Source: Halomonas organivorans
Lineage (GTDB): Bacteria; Pseudomonadota; Gammaproteobacteria; Pseudomonadales; Halomonadaceae
Length of the DNA stretch: 64,000 nt
NCBI RefSeq assembly: GCF_014192055.1
Contig: NZ_JACHXM010000018.1
Span: forward strand, 1 to 64,000
Reading direction: 5' to 3'
A model generated the notes under the pieces. That model was given only the letters and a program-made list of their open reading frames with translations, searched no databases and was not told the origin of the DNA. Positions 18,022 through 27,383 of the stretch are shown in pieces (positions within the stretch are counted from its first letter, which is position 1; the number at the start of each line of letters is the position of its first letter). The translations under genes were made by a program, and so were the position numbers.

Positions 18022-18555
18022 TTACAGGTGGGCGCGGAACGCGACGCCGACATCGTACTCGGCGGTATTCTCGATGCCGTCGATGGCCGCCAGGACCTTG
18101 GCCTTGGCCGCAAAACCGCGACGCTGGGCGGTGAGAATCGCCTCGTACAGCGCGCGCATCGCCTCGACGCTGTCGATCGTCAGCGCCTCGCCGGTGGCGA
18201 ACCAGGTGAACGGCAGCGGCTGCGCGCCAGCGAGCAGCTCGTCGAGCTTGTCGCGGGCGTTGACCCGCGCTTCCAGGTCGATACGGATCTCGACGCCACG
18301 ATGCGCGGTGGTGCCCTGTCGATAAGCGTCATGCACCCGCGACAGCTCGGCCCGTAGATCCTCGCGCGTGACCTCGCCCGCTGGCGGCTCGACCGCCGCC
18401 ACCGGCGGCGACACGAACGTCCCGGTCGCGGCATCGTAGCGGTCGCCCACCCGTGCGCGGTCGCTGACGACCCACCCCTGGTCCGCGGCGAACGCCTCGT
18501 CGTTCACACGGGCGATGTTGACGACCGTGCCGTTCTCAATGATCGCTGCTTTCAT
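18022..18555 (-). CDS. DUF4376-like phage tail protein
   Basis: A 177-residue protein. The C-terminal ~110 residues (AHRGVEIRIDLEARVNARDKLDELL, LPFTWFATGEALTI, ILTAQRRGFAAKAKVLAAI) follow the DUF4376 pattern found in phage tail-fibre-associated proteins. The N-terminal MKAAIIENGTVVNIA segment is typical of phage tail proteins that start with a short beta hairpin. The ATG at 18555 is chosen for the GGAG spaced eight bases upstream. It follows the glycine-rich adhesin by two bases. Confidence 0.6.
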   Translation of the reverse strand: MKAAIIENGTVVNIARVNDEAFAADQGWVVSDRARVGDRYDAATGTFVSPPVAAVEPPAGEVTREDLRAELSRVHDAYRQGTTAHRGVEIRIDLEARVNARDKLDELLAGAQPLPFTWFATGEALTIDSVEAMRALYEAILTAQRRGFAAKAKVLAAIDGIENTAEYDVGVAFRAHL

Positions 18556-18557
18556 CG

Positions 18558-19604
18558 TTACCACTCCCATACCCGCACGACGCCATCAGCGCCGTCGCCT
18601 GCCGTATTGCCTTGGGTGCCACCCCCGCCGCCGCCGGGGAACTGGCCGTCGCCGGCCACGCCGGTCAGTGACCCCGCACCACCGTCACCGGCGTTGGCTG
18701 ACGCTCCACCGGGAGAGGTGCGGGCCCCACCGCCGCCGCCGCCCATCACGCTGTCGCCGCCGCGAGCATGGAGGCCATATTCATCGCCACCCGCGCCGCT
18801 GGCGTAGCCCGGCAGCCCCCCGAGGGACTCGGCCTGGGATTTGCCATCGATGCCCCCCGGCGCCACCAGCGCAGCGAACTGGCTGTCGCCGCCCCCGGTG
18901 GGGTTTCTGGCCCCCACACCACCCGCGCCGACGACAACGCTTACCGAGGCCGCCAGGTCGGCGACCCGGAACAGCCGGGCGGCATAATGCCCCCCGGCGC
19001 CCCCGGTGCCGCTATTGGGCGCGGCGGCATTGAGCCCGCCCCCACCGCCGCCGATGGCTTCGACATACACCCAGCTCGAGGACGGGTCGGGCGTGAACGA
19101 CCCCGAGCTGGTGAACTCGGTATACCCGGTCTGCAGGGCATCCCCCCATTCGACGCCGCTCTCATCAGCCTTGACGATCAACGGGCGGCGGCCGTTGCCC
19201 TCCAGCGATGGCAGCCCGGCGCCAGCCTGGGCGGCCGCCGCGGCGACTTCGGCCGAGTCGTGGTATCCCCGGGCCTTGGCGGCATGGTGGCGGGCGGAAA
19301 ACTTGCCGGTCTCGACCTGGACGTCTTCCATCTCGTCCGCCCAGGCCTCGGCCTTGTTGCGGGCCCCCACCGCCGATGACTGCGCCGACTGAGCGCCCTG
19401 GCGGGCCTGCGCGGCGGCGGTCGCCTCACCCTCGGTCGCTTCGAACACGGCCTCTTGCCAGTTGATGGCGGCGACCAGCTGCTGCCGATACGGGTCGAGC
19501 GCCGCGACGAACGGGTCGGCCTTGTCGGCGAACGCCGTGGGCGTGTCGGTGCGCTGCGGCGCCGGCGGCAATGGGGTCAGCGTGGGCTTTTCAGGGATGG
19601 CCAT
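18558..19604 (-). CDS. Glycine-rich tail fibre/adhesin
   Basis: A 348-residue protein. A helical, Ala/Gln-rich N-terminal half (about 40-140, likely a coiled-coil trimer stalk) is followed by a short TGYTEFTSSGSFTPDPSS beta section. The C-terminal ~170 residues are packed with GGGGG-type motifs. Such polyglycine domains occur in the T-even gp38 receptor-binding adhesins and related fibre proteins, where the loops between glycine blocks set host range. It overlaps the upstream gene by an ATGA-type junction. Likely receptor-binding role by analogy. Confidence 0.65.
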   Translation of the reverse strand: MAIPEKPTLTPLPPAPQRTDTPTAFADKADPFVAALDPYRQQLVAAINWQEAVFEATEGEATAAAQARQGAQSAQSSAVGARNKAEAWADEMEDVQVETGKFSARHHAAKARGYHDSAEVAAAAAQAGAGLPSLEGNGRRPLIVKADESGVEWGDALQTGYTEFTSSGSFTPDPSSSWVYVEAIGGGGGGLNAAAPNSGTGGAGGHYAARLFRVADLAASVSVVVGAGGVGARNPTGGGDSQFAALVAPGGIDGKSQAESLGGLPGYASGAGGDEYGLHARGGDSVMGGGGGGARTSPGGASANAGDGGAGSLTGVAGDGQFPGGGGGGTQGNTAGDGADGVVRVWEW

Positions 19605-20557
19605 CAGACCTCCTCGACTTCAATAGTGGCTTCGGAAAACGCGTGGTTCTCGAACGTGATGCGCATGTTGCGATAGATCCCGTACACGACGAGCGAGGTA
19701 TGCCAGGTGACCCCGACAAACAGCGTCGGCTGGGCCCGCACATCGGCGAGCACCTGGGCCACGGTGTCGGTGATGCGCCGGTCCATGCGAATCCGGTAGT
19801 CCGCCACCTTGGTGTACCGCCGCTCGACGATGCGCAGGTTGCCCCACTCGTCGCGCTCTTTTTTCGAGTAGTCGATGATGCTCGTGCCCGAGCCCCACTG
19901 GGTGTTGCCCAGATTGACCGAGCGCCCGGCGATCAGCTCGCCGATCTGCGCCTCGTGGTCGACCTCCTCGACGGCAACGCGAATCACCGCATCCAGCGCG
20001 GTCGGCAGGTCGGTCAGGATCAGCTGCGTGCGGCGGTCGATCGGGGTGTTGAAATACGAGTGCCAGTTCGACTCCTCGAGCCCGCCCGACAGCGGCTCGC
20101 GCTTCTCGTAGATGCGCCCGTCGGCCGGGGTCTCGACGATGACGTGGGCAAACACGCCGCTGATATTCAGCAGCGCCACGCTGTCGACGAACGCGCCCGG
20201 CGTCAGCGTCAGGGCGATCCCGTTTGCCGTCTGGGCGTCGTCATAGGCGTGATAGACCGCGGGGTCGTAGGGCTCGAGCGCCCGGCTGGCGTTGCGCACC
20301 CGCTCGTCATAGATCCGCCACGGCCGGGTCGCCCCGACCACCGCCCAGGACGGTGCCGTCAGCTCGACCCCTTCCTCGGGATCATCGCCGTTGTCGTCGA
20401 CGAGCGACTCGTACACCAGGTGCGTGACGGTCTTGATGACCCGATCACCGTTGGCATACGGCGCATCGCCCGAGGACCACTCGGGCGCGTCATCCTCGGG
20501 CACATTGACGGACGTCATCACCGTGTCATCCACGGCGATGGGCCGAATCATTTGCAT
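19604..20557 (-). CDS. Phage tail-tip/baseplate protein, uncharacterised
   Basis: A 317-residue protein starting MQMIRPIAVDD at 20557, immediately after the tape-measure stop, with GAGGG upstream. It looks mixed alpha/beta without hydrophobic segments: YHAYDDAQTANGIAL, a middle section LSGGLEESNWHSYFNTPIDRR, and a conserved-looking QWGSGTSIIDYSKKERDEWGN. Its place between tape measure and fibres corresponds to distal-tail or tail-tip hub components, but I cannot match it to a named family. A longer upstream frame (to 20872) is shadow sequence. Confidence 0.6.
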   Translation of the reverse strand: MQMIRPIAVDDTVMTSVNVPEDDAPEWSSGDAPYANGDRVIKTVTHLVYESLVDDNGDDPEEGVELTAPSWAVVGATRPWRIYDERVRNASRALEPYDPAVYHAYDDAQTANGIALTLTPGAFVDSVALLNISGVFAHVIVETPADGRIYEKREPLSGGLEESNWHSYFNTPIDRRTQLILTDLPTALDAVIRVAVEEVDHEAQIGELIAGRSVNLGNTQWGSGTSIIDYSKKERDEWGNLRIVERRYTKVADYRIRMDRRITDTVAQVLADVRAQPTLFVGVTWHTSLVVYGIYRNMRITFENHAFSEATIEVEEV

Positions 20558-20558
20558 A

Positions 20559-23500
20559 TCAGACCCTCGATTCAGGAAGGCCGGCATACTCCCACCGGCG
20601 GTGCAGGTCGGCGCTTTGGGACGCGCTGTCGGCGGTGGTGCGGGCATAGCCGCGCACTCGCTCCAGCTCCTGGCGCATCGCCCGTATCTCCTCGAGCAGC
20701 TCGCTATAACTGGCCCCGCCGCCGGTGCCACCGCCCAGCGGCATCGGCACCGGTACCGGCATGCGCATCGGCAGGTCACCGTTGAGCAGCGCGCGCACGG
20801 CCGGCGCCTCCTCGGCGGTGGCCACCAGCTCGTCCTTGTGCAGAATCGCGCGGTACTCGTCGAACGGCACACGATTGAGGCCGTCGCGGTGGGCGCCGTG
20901 GGCCTTGTCGTCCTCGATCCATCCGCGGATGTCGCTCAGCGATGCGCCCTCGCGCATGCGGTCGAGATACCACTCGAGGCCCAGCTGATCGGCGTTGCGA
21001 TTGAGCACATCGTTATAGATGTCGTTGATGGCCTGGCCGGCGGGTGACAGCCCGCTGGCGTCGACGTACTCGCCGTCGGGTAGCACGTCGCCCCGGCCGT
21101 TGTCGCTCGGCGAGGCGATGATGCCCTCGAGCTGATCGGCGATGTGGGCCGGCAGCGAGCCGAGCAGCGCACTGAACGTGTGGATGCCGTCGAGCATGCC
21201 GATCTGCGTGGTCAGCTGCTCGACCAACGTCTCGCGGGCCTGGTCCTGCAGCGCCAGCTGATCGGAGGCGATGGACTCGATCGAGCCCAGCTCGTGCACG
21301 CTCTCGCCGTACTCGTCCTCCAGGCCGGCGATGTCGCCGGTGACCTGGCCGAACGCCCGCGCATACTCGAGCGAGGTCGAGGCGTTGTCACGGGCGAGAT
21401 CCAGGTAGTCACGAGACGCGCCGGACAGCGCGCTCACGGCATCCGGATCGCCACCGGCCTGGTCGACCAGGTCGGACCACTGCCCCCGCGCCGTCGCCAG
21501 CCGCGCCGGCGTCGACAGCGTCGAGGCCTCGCCCAGGGCGAGTTCCCGCAACAGCGATTGCAGCGAGGCGATGGCCTTGCGCTCATCGGCCAGCTGCGCC
21601 TCACGCTGTTTGGCGACATCGTCGGCGGTGGTCATCACCTGCTGATAGGTCGACAGCGCGCCCTGGATGGTGTCGATCGACGACTCGGGGAGGATGATGC
21701 CGGCGAAGGCGTCTTGCAGGGCACTACCCTGTGCCTCCATCGCCTCGACGTAGCGGTCGAGTTCCGGGACCAGCTGCAGGATCGCCGCATACTGCTCGCG
21801 GCCGGACTCGGTCGCCTGCTCGAGGCCCTCCACCAGGTTGCGAACGCCCCGCTCGGTGGTCGGCAGCTCGAGGCCCAGCTCGCCGAATCGCGCCGCAAGA
21901 TCCTCGCCCAGCCGCGCGATCTTCTCGTCCTCGGAGTAGAAGGCGTCGTAGTAGCCCTGCTGCAACGACGCCAGGTTCTGCGTCCCGCCCACCAGCTCGG
22001 CCAGGCCGGCGGATGCTTCATAGGCCGACACCTGAGTCATGTCGAGCTGCAGATTCAGCGACTCGACCGCGCCTTCCATTACCGCATACGCGCCATTGGC
22101 GAGCGCCGCTTGCTGAACGATCTCCTGGGTGTTGCCCTCGAGACCTCTGACATACTCGCCGAGCGCACCGCTGATCTCCTCGAACACCTGGCCATAGCGC
22201 TCGGTCATTATCCCGGCGATGTCCCCCGGGGTGCTGGTCTCGCCGTAGTAGCCCTGGGCAATCTCCTGCATCCGCGCCAGCTCGTCGGAGGACTGCGCCA
22301 GCCCGGCCACCATGGTGTCCATCTGAGCGATCGCGTCGACAACGCTCTGAGCCTCGTCGACGTCCCAGAGATCCTTGATCTCGTGGCTGTTGGATGCGTC
22401 GAACCCCACCGCGCCGAGGCCGCCGGTCGCGACGATGCCGTTATCCCAGCGGTGGCCCTGCTCCGATGGGCGACGCTGCAGCGCGATGTCCAGGTCGTTG
22501 TTCGGCGAGCCAAACAGCGTGTCGCCCACGCCGCCGAGAAACCCACCAATGGCGGCGCCGAGATACGTCCCGACGACCGGGAAAATCGAGCCGACATAGG
22601 CGCCGATGGCGGTGCCGGCGGTGGCCCCGACGTTGGAGTTGGCCTGCTTGTCGGAGACCATGCCGCCGACCTGGGAGCCTGCCCAGCTGCCCGCCATGCC
22701 GGCGCCAGCGGTATAGAGGCCTGACATAGCACCGCTCGCCAGCGAGCCGCCCGACGCACTGGCAGCGCCAGAGGCGTTCCCGGCCCATCCGCCATAGGTG
22801 TTCGTCCCTACTGACGACGCCCAGCCACCGCCGCCATAACCGACCGCAGCCGTACCGGCCGCACCAGCAGAAGCGCCACCGAAGAACTGGTCATAGGCCC
22901 ATTTGCCGCCCTTCGCGAGGGTGCCCATGTCCATGCCACCCGACTGGCTGCCGCCCAGGATCCCGCCGCCAGCCTGCCCCTCGCCGGTGATCATCGCCTG
23001 GATCGGGATGATCAACTGACGGGTGGTGAGGTTGTGGGCGATTTGGGCCATGCTGTCGAGCAGGATGTCCTCGAGCGAGTCCATCGCATCCTGGGAGCCA
23101 TCCAGCAGGCCACGCCACTGATCCACGAACGCATCGTCCAGGCGCTCCACGCCCCGCTCCATGACGGTCAGCGACGCATCAAAGGCGCTCTCGACGCCCT
23201 CAGCCGCTCGTTCGCCTTCGAGTCCATACGCCTCGGCAGCCGTGCCGGCGTTGCGGTAGCTGTCGTCAAGCCGGCGCATGGACTCCGCCAGCCACTCGTT
23301 GCTTTTGTTCTCCTGTAAGGCGTACTGGACCAGGGACGCCTTGTCCTCTGCGTACTGGCGTTGTGAGGCCTGGAGCGGATAAAGCTCGTCGACAAGAGAC
23401 TGGGCACCGGTGGCCTGCTGCTCGAGCTGCTTGGTCAGCTCCGCGGCCGCCTGCGTCTGGCTGACGATCGTCTCGGTGTTGTGGTCGTTGGACTCGCTGT

Positions 23501-25235
23501 TCTCGTCCGTGGCGTTGGTGCCATCGACGACGGCACTGGACCAACGGCCCCATAGCTCGATGCGACTCTCGTTGCGCTGCTGCTCGAGCCCGCGCAGCTT
23601 CTCCTGAGCTTCGGCCAGGGCATTGATGCCGGCCACCTGCTCCGAGAGGTTGCCCACACCGGTGATGCTGTAACCGTCATCCTCGGCGCGCAGCTTCGCG
23701 ACCTCTTCACGAGCGGCCGCCGCCTTGAGGGTAGCCTCTTCCAGGGAGGCATTCAGGGAAGCGAGCGATTGGCCCAGGTCCTCCCCGGACATCTCGCCCA
23801 ACTCCTCGCGGAAACTCTCCAGCTCGTCCTCGGTGAGCCCGATACGGTGCTGGGTCAGTCCCAGCTCGTCGCGGAACATATAGAGCAGACCACCTGCCCC
23901 GACCAGCAGGCCGAGCGGCCCGCCCACCAGCGCCAGCGCCCCCGAGGCGGCGCGGCTTGCCCCCGCCAGCGCCCGCGAGGCGACACTGGCTCTCTGCATG
24001 GCAGCCGTATGCGTGTTCATCGCGGCAGTGCTGACCGCCTCCGCCTGGGCGACTCGCTGGTTCGCTGCGGCCAGCTGAGTAAGCGCTTTGCTGCGGTTGG
24101 CCGTGCTGCCAGTCGCGGCGGCCGTGGCCCGCGCATTGGCCAGGGCGCGCTGCGCGGCGGCCTGCTCAGACTGGGCGACGCGCAGGATCTCGGCGGTGCG
24201 CGCGGTGGCGGCTTGGGCGGCGCGGGAATCGGCCAGCGTGGCGGCATCGGTGGCCTTGATGTCGGCGACCAGTGCAGCCGTCTTCTTACCGATGGCCAGA
24301 GCCAGCTTGCCGCCATACATCGCCGCTAGGCCGCCGCCGACCACCATTAGACTTTCGACGATCTCGTCGGCGCCGCCCATGGCGTCGACGAAGTCGATGA
24401 CGTTGGCCGTGGCGTCAGCCAGCCCCGGCCCCAGATCGGCGATCAGGGTGTTGGCCAGCCCCTGCGCCACGCCCTGCAGCTGGTCCATGGACTCCGCCGC
24501 TTCCACGGCGCGCTGAACCTCGATGTCGTCCATGGCCACGCCCAGGGCATCGGCCATCTCCGCCGCATCCCGCAGCCCTTCGGCGCCATTCGCCAGCAGC
24601 GGCTGCAGGCGGACCATCTCGTCGCCGAGCGACTCGAAGTAGAAGGTGCGCTGGCTGGGGTCTTCGAGCTCACCGATGGCCTCGGCGATGCGCAGGATCT
24701 GCTGGTCAGGGCTGAGCGACTGCAGCTCACGGACATTGAGATTCAGGTTCTCGAACAGGTCCGCCGCCTCGCCGCCGCCGGTGGACGCGAAGTCGCCGAT
24801 CTTGTCGCTGACGTCCTTGAAGATGTCGCCGATCTTGTCGGCCTCGAGCCCCACCGACTTCCCGGCGAACTGCCACTGCTGCAGGGTGCGCGTGCTGACC
24901 TGGAGCGACTGGGCCAGGGAATTGGTGTCGGCGATCATCCGTGCCTGGCCGGCCAGATTGCTAGCGGCAAAGGCCCCAGCCAGCGCCGCGCCCACGCTCA
25001 CGGCGGCGCCACGCAGCACGTCCAGCTCGCGGCTGCCCTCACCGGCGGCATCGGTCACGCCATCCAGCTGACGCCCCGCGCGGCCGGCGTCATCGCCGAA
25101 CTGCCGGGCCTGACGGCCGCCGCGCTCGAAGCGCTGATTGAGTTGGTTCAGTTCCTTCTCGGTAGCCTGGATGGCCTTGAGGCCACCGCTGGCATCGCCG
25201 GTAATGATCAGGCCGGTACGGTACTGGCGGGCCAT
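20559..25235 (-). CDS. Phage tail tape measure protein
   Basis: A 1558-residue protein. It opens with YRTGLIITGDASGGLKAIQATEKELNQLNQRFERGG, typical of lambda-H-type tape measures. Long Ala/Gln-rich coiled-coil regions, a hydrophobic helix near 440-460 and a Gly/Ala-rich membrane-active-looking block (about 770-900) follow. The C terminus contains a DUF4214-like segment (INDIYNDVLNRNADQLGLEWYLDRM) and the NRVPFDEYRAILHKDELV motif common at tape-measure ends. At roughly 1.5 angstrom per residue it would set a tail of about 230 nm (rule of thumb). The start at 25235 has GAGG upstream but lies just after a terminator hairpin. Confidence 0.92.
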   Translation of the reverse strand: MARQYRTGLIITGDASGGLKAIQATEKELNQLNQRFERGGRQARQFGDDAGRAGRQLDGVTDAAGEGSRELDVLRGAAVSVGAALAGAFAASNLAGQARMIADTNSLAQSLQVSTRTLQQWQFAGKSVGLEADKIGDIFKDVSDKIGDFASTGGGEAADLFENLNLNVRELQSLSPDQQILRIAEAIGELEDPSQRTFYFESLGDEMVRLQPLLANGAEGLRDAAEMADALGVAMDDIEVQRAVEAAESMDQLQGVAQGLANTLIADLGPGLADATANVIDFVDAMGGADEIVESLMVVGGGLAAMYGGKLALAIGKKTAALVADIKATDAATLADSRAAQAATARTAEILRVAQSEQAAAQRALANARATAAATGSTANRSKALTQLAAANQRVAQAEAVSTAAMNTHTAAMQRASVASRALAGASRAASGALALVGGPLGLLVGAGGLLYMFRDELGLTQHRIGLTEDELESFREELGEMSGEDLGQSLASLNASLEEATLKAAAAREEVAKLRAEDDGYSITGVGNLSEQVAGINALAEAQEKLRGLEQQRNESRIELWGRWSSAVVDGTNATDENSESNDHNTETIVSQTQAAAELTKQLEQQATGAQSLVDELYPLQASQRQYAEDKASLVQYALQENKSNEWLAESMRRLDDSYRNAGTAAEAYGLEGERAAEGVESAFDASLTVMERGVERLDDAFVDQWRGLLDGSQDAMDSLEDILLDSMAQIAHNLTTRQLIIPIQAMITGEGQAGGGILGGSQSGGMDMGTLAKGGKWAYDQFFGGASAGAAGTAAVGYGGGGWASSVGTNTYGGWAGNASGAASASGGSLASGAMSGLYTAGAGMAGSWAGSQVGGMVSDKQANSNVGATAGTAIGAYVGSIFPVVGTYLGAAIGGFLGGVGDTLFGSPNNDLDIALQRRPSEQGHRWDNGIVATGGLGAVGFDASNSHEIKDLWDVDEAQSVVDAIAQMDTMVAGLAQSSDELARMQEIAQGYYGETSTPGDIAGIMTERYGQVFEEISGALGEYVRGLEGNTQEIVQQAALANGAYAVMEGAVESLNLQLDMTQVSAYEASAGLAELVGGTQNLASLQQGYYDAFYSEDEKIARLGEDLAARFGELGLELPTTERGVRNLVEGLEQATESGREQYAAILQLVPELDRYVEAMEAQGSALQDAFAGIILPESSIDTIQGALSTYQQVMTTADDVAKQREAQLADERKAIASLQSLLRELALGEASTLSTPARLATARGQWSDLVDQAGGDPDAVSALSGASRDYLDLARDNASTSLEYARAFGQVTGDIAGLEDEYGESVHELGSIESIASDQLALQDQARETLVEQLTTQIGMLDGIHTFSALLGSLPAHIADQLEGIIASPSDNGRGDVLPDGEYVDASGLSPAGQAINDIYNDVLNRNADQLGLEWYLDRMREGASLSDIRGWIEDDKAHGAHRDGLNRVPFDEYRAILHKDELVATAEEAPAVRALLNGDLPMRMPVPVPMPLGGGTGGGASYSELLEEIRAMRQELERVRGYARTTADSASQSADLHRRWEYAGLPESRV

Positions 25236-25258
25236 GGGCTACCTCATCATTCGTGCAC

Positions 25259-25335
<77 letters not shown>

Positions 25336-25344
25336 ATGAGCGGA

Positions 25345-25965
25345 TCAGTAGTAGAAGTTGATGCCCAAACTCCCTGGACTCATTTCTACGTAGCGCTTTA
25401 TCTGTTTCCAGTTACGGTTTCTGAAAGTGAACTCATTCAATCCATCGACCATGTTCGAGGAAATATCATCTTCGCTTTCTACTTCCTGGCCATTGACGGC
25501 CATCAGTGCATACCCCGCCACCACCTGCCCATAAAATGGCGATCCTTTTCTCACCGAATCAACCATCAAGGTCGGCGCGGAGTACTCAGCGGTATCTTCC
25601 AACTCCTCGCCTTGATCAACGTATTTCGCCTTTGCGAGCTCCTCTTCGTCGTCGTTCGTATCAGCAGATTCGGCAGACCCCAAGCTAGTGGCTGCCAATT
25701 GATCGCACGAGTTCTTGTAGATGCTGTTGACCATGCTGAACAGGACAGCGAACAGCACCCCGGCACCTGCTTGACCAATTGCCGCCGCCCATACTGGGAT
25801 GTTGGGCCCAGTGGTCCAACTGATATTACCTAGGACATCGCGCTCAGGGACGCGCATCGTGCCCAACTGATTGATAAGGAATACGGCGGCAATACAAGCC
25901 AGAATGGCTATCAGCCATACAAATGTCACCCAGCCGTCCCATCTGCATCTATCTGGTGTACTCAT
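25345..25965 (-). CDS. Membrane protein with C-terminal PDZ-like domain (prophage cargo)
   Basis: A 206-residue protein. Two transmembrane helices are visible (about 12-33, VTFVWLIAILACIAAVF, and 58-81, VWAAAIGQAGAGVLFAVLF). A charged linker with DDEEELAKAKY follows, then a C-terminal ~75-residue segment (LMVDSVRKGSPFYGQVVAGY, MAVNGQEVESEDDI) matching the PDZ pattern of hydrophobic strand, G-S-P, G-x-x-hydrophobic and V-N-G. Base composition is visibly AT-richer than the tail genes around it. It lies between hairpins and has no place in tail assembly, so it is probably a lysogenic-conversion gene. Function unknown. Confidence 0.65.
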   Translation of the reverse strand: MSTPDRCRWDGWVTFVWLIAILACIAAVFLINQLGTMRVPERDVLGNISWTTGPNIPVWAAAIGQAGAGVLFAVLFSMVNSIYKNSCDQLAATSLGSAESADTNDDEEELAKAKYVDQGEELEDTAEYSAPTLMVDSVRKGSPFYGQVVAGYALMAVNGQEVESEDDISSNMVDGLNEFTFRNRNWKQIKRYVEMSPGSLGINFYY

Positions 25966-26000
25966 ACCAAAAACTCCGTTTCGGGCGAAAGCTATGATGG

Positions 26001-26130
26001 TTACTGCAAGACGCTATAGCCGCGCCCTTCCAGGCACTTGTGCACGGCGCGCCGTTGGGCGACAACCGCGCTACCACCACCCTCGGCGGCACCGGCCACC
26101 GCACCGACACCCGCAGAGCACCCAACGGGG
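26001..26130 (-). pseudogene. Remnant of a glycine-zipper lipoprotein
   Basis: The minus-strand frame ending TAA at 26001-26003 reads GCSAGVGAVAGAAEGG then RRAVHKCLEGRGYSVLQ. That is a glycine-zipper segment followed by the C-x(2)-GRGY-x-V-L ending common in small outer-membrane glycine-zipper lipoproteins. A stop codon a short way upstream and no signal sequence or start codon indicate a 5'-truncated relic within the cargo cassette. Confidence 0.45.
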
Positions 26131-26171
26131 CCCCGCGATAGCGGTATAGTCCAGCAGACGAGCGCTCAATG

Positions 26172-26199
26172 CACAAAGCCCGCCGAGGCGGGCTTTGTG
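26172..26199. terminator. Bidirectional terminator-like hairpin
   Basis: CACAAAGCCCGCC and GGCGGGCTTTGTG form a perfect 13-bp inverted repeat with a 2-base loop, directly after the lipoprotein stop codon on the minus strand. The T content is modest on both strands. Confidence 0.6.
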
Positions 26200-26201
26200 G
26201 G

Positions 26202-26597
26202 CTAAGTGTCGCAGCGCCCTGGCGGCAGGCGCGACAAAGAGCGCATACCCTCTCGCACGCTTTGGTAGACAGCAACGCAGTCGCCCACCTCCAGAGAGTC
26301 GAAGGCGTTGATTATCTGAGGTCGACCACCAGAAGGTTTCACGACGTAGCTGTAGGCATCAAACGAGTGCTCTCCGGGTTCTGCCAATCCGGCAGCAGCA
26401 CCCACGATGACGCCACCGGCCAGCGTTCCCCATCCCAGCCTCGACCAGCCGCTCTCTGAAGTATCTCCTTCAAAGGGCTGTACATGCTTCACTGTACCCA
26501 CCAGCAGAGCCTCATCTGCCGCTGCCGGATACTGTTGCCTTTCCAGGCCTCCGCAGCCGACCAGCAAGGTACAGGCACTAACGGCGATCAAGCGCAT
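26202..26597 (-). CDS. Putative outer-membrane lipoprotein (prophage cargo)
   Basis: A 131-residue protein with a lipoprotein signal (MRLIAVSACTLLVGC, lipobox LVGC, Cys15). A glycine-zipper-like hydrophobic stretch follows (GWGTLAGGVIVGAAAGL), then a C-terminal domain with VGDCVAVYQSV resembling SlyB/Pcp-type surface lipoproteins. The ATG at 26597 lies inside the end of the preceding lipoprotein gene (20-base overlap), so translation is coupled. The pair sits in the AT-richer block between tail chaperone and tape-measure genes. A role in envelope modification of the lysogen is inferred. Confidence 0.65.
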   Translation of the reverse strand: MRLIAVSACTLLVGCGGLERQQYPAAADEALLVGTVKHVQPFEGDTSESGWSRLGWGTLAGGVIVGAAAGLAEPGEHSFDAYSYVVKPSGGRPQIINAFDSLEVGDCVAVYQSVREGMRSLSRLPPGRCDT

Positions 26598-26976
26598 GAT
26601 CGATGCCCTCGAAAACTGCGGAAGCGAACTCATCTTCCTCGGTGCCCGTTACCTGAATCTTATAGCGCTTCTCTGACACCACGCTGACCCGGCTATCAGG
26701 TTCAAGATCCATGACGCGAACGAGCCCCACTTCACCCCAGCTGAACGCACTCATAGGCTTGGTGAAAGTGATCGTGTAGACGCTTCCAGTTTCATCGGTT
26801 GACGTTACGTCGACGTTCAGTCCCTGCACGCTTTCCAGTGCCAGGCGCTTCACTTGAGGGTATGGGGCTTCATAGTCCCGCGAAACACCTGCACTGAGAG
26901 GTGCTTCTTTCACTGAGCTGGATGTAGCACACCCCGTCAACATCAAGGCTGCAATGCCCACCATGGCAAGCTTCAT
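26578..26976 (-). CDS. Putative lipoprotein (prophage cargo)
   Basis: A 132-residue protein with a classical lipoprotein signal peptide (MKLAMVGIAALMLTGC, Cys16 in MLTGC), then a mixed alpha/beta domain (APYPQVKRLALESVQGLNVDVTSTDE; RVSVVSEKRYKIQVTG). The layout resembles small DUF3568/Bor-like periplasm-facing lipoproteins, but no family is certain. AGGGAG precedes the ATG. It heads the three-gene cassette, and its composition differs from the flanking tail genes. Confidence 0.6.
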   Translation of the reverse strand: MKLAMVGIAALMLTGCATSSSVKEAPLSAGVSRDYEAPYPQVKRLALESVQGLNVDVTSTDETGSVYTITFTKPMSAFSWGEVGLVRVMDLEPDSRVSVVSEKRYKIQVTGTEEDEFASAVFEGIDHALDRR

Positions 26977-27048
26977 CTGTTATCTCCCTGCGAAGAGATG
27001 TTGTGTTGAGCCATACAAGGTAATCGATCAGCAAGCCCTGATGAAGGG

Positions 27049-27348
27049 TCACGCATTCAGACCCTCGAGCGCGCCGGCCTCCAGCTGCTGGATCTGCTCG
27101 AGCATTTCGCCCTGGGCGTCGTAGTCCAGGCGGGCGTAGCGCGGGTGGCCATAGAGGGCCTGATAATCCAGGCCCCGGTAGACGACACCGCCCATGCCGG
27201 CGATGACCTGCCACTGGGTGCGCAGCGCCGTGAACAGCTCGAGGGCGGGCCAGTGTTCGGCCCACACTTCGCAGAGCGTTTCCTCGGGCGGGTCGTCCGG
27301 GGGCGCAATACCGAATGCCTCAGCGTCGGCTGCTCGAGTATCTTCCAC
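27049..27348 (-). CDS. DUF1799-like tail assembly chaperone extension (GT-type, made by -1 frameshift)
   Basis: 99 residues from a possible GTG at 27348. The core (AEHWPALELFTALRTQWQVIAGMGG, YRGLDYQAL) matches DUF1799, which lies between the tail-tube and tape-measure genes of many siphophages. The frame is open back to the AAAAAAC slippery site at the end of the upstream gene. A -1 shift there joins the two via a 13-codon linker into a protein of about 226 residues, the equivalent of lambda gpGT. Independent translation from the GTG is less likely; no good ribosome-binding site is seen. Confidence 0.75.
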   Translation of the reverse strand: MEDTRAADAEAFGIAPPDDPPEETLCEVWAEHWPALELFTALRTQWQVIAGMGGVVYRGLDYQALYGHPRYARLDYDAQGEMLEQIQQLEAGALEGLNA

Positions 27349-27383
27349 CAGACCGGCGCCCGCCCACCACCGGCCGGCGGCCC

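Noticed and set aside
19604..20872. Extended start (20872) for the tail-tip protein
   Set aside because: The first ~105 codons are Arg/Cys/Pro-rich and overlap the tape measure gene; the ATG at 20557 has a Shine-Dalgarno next to the upstream stop.
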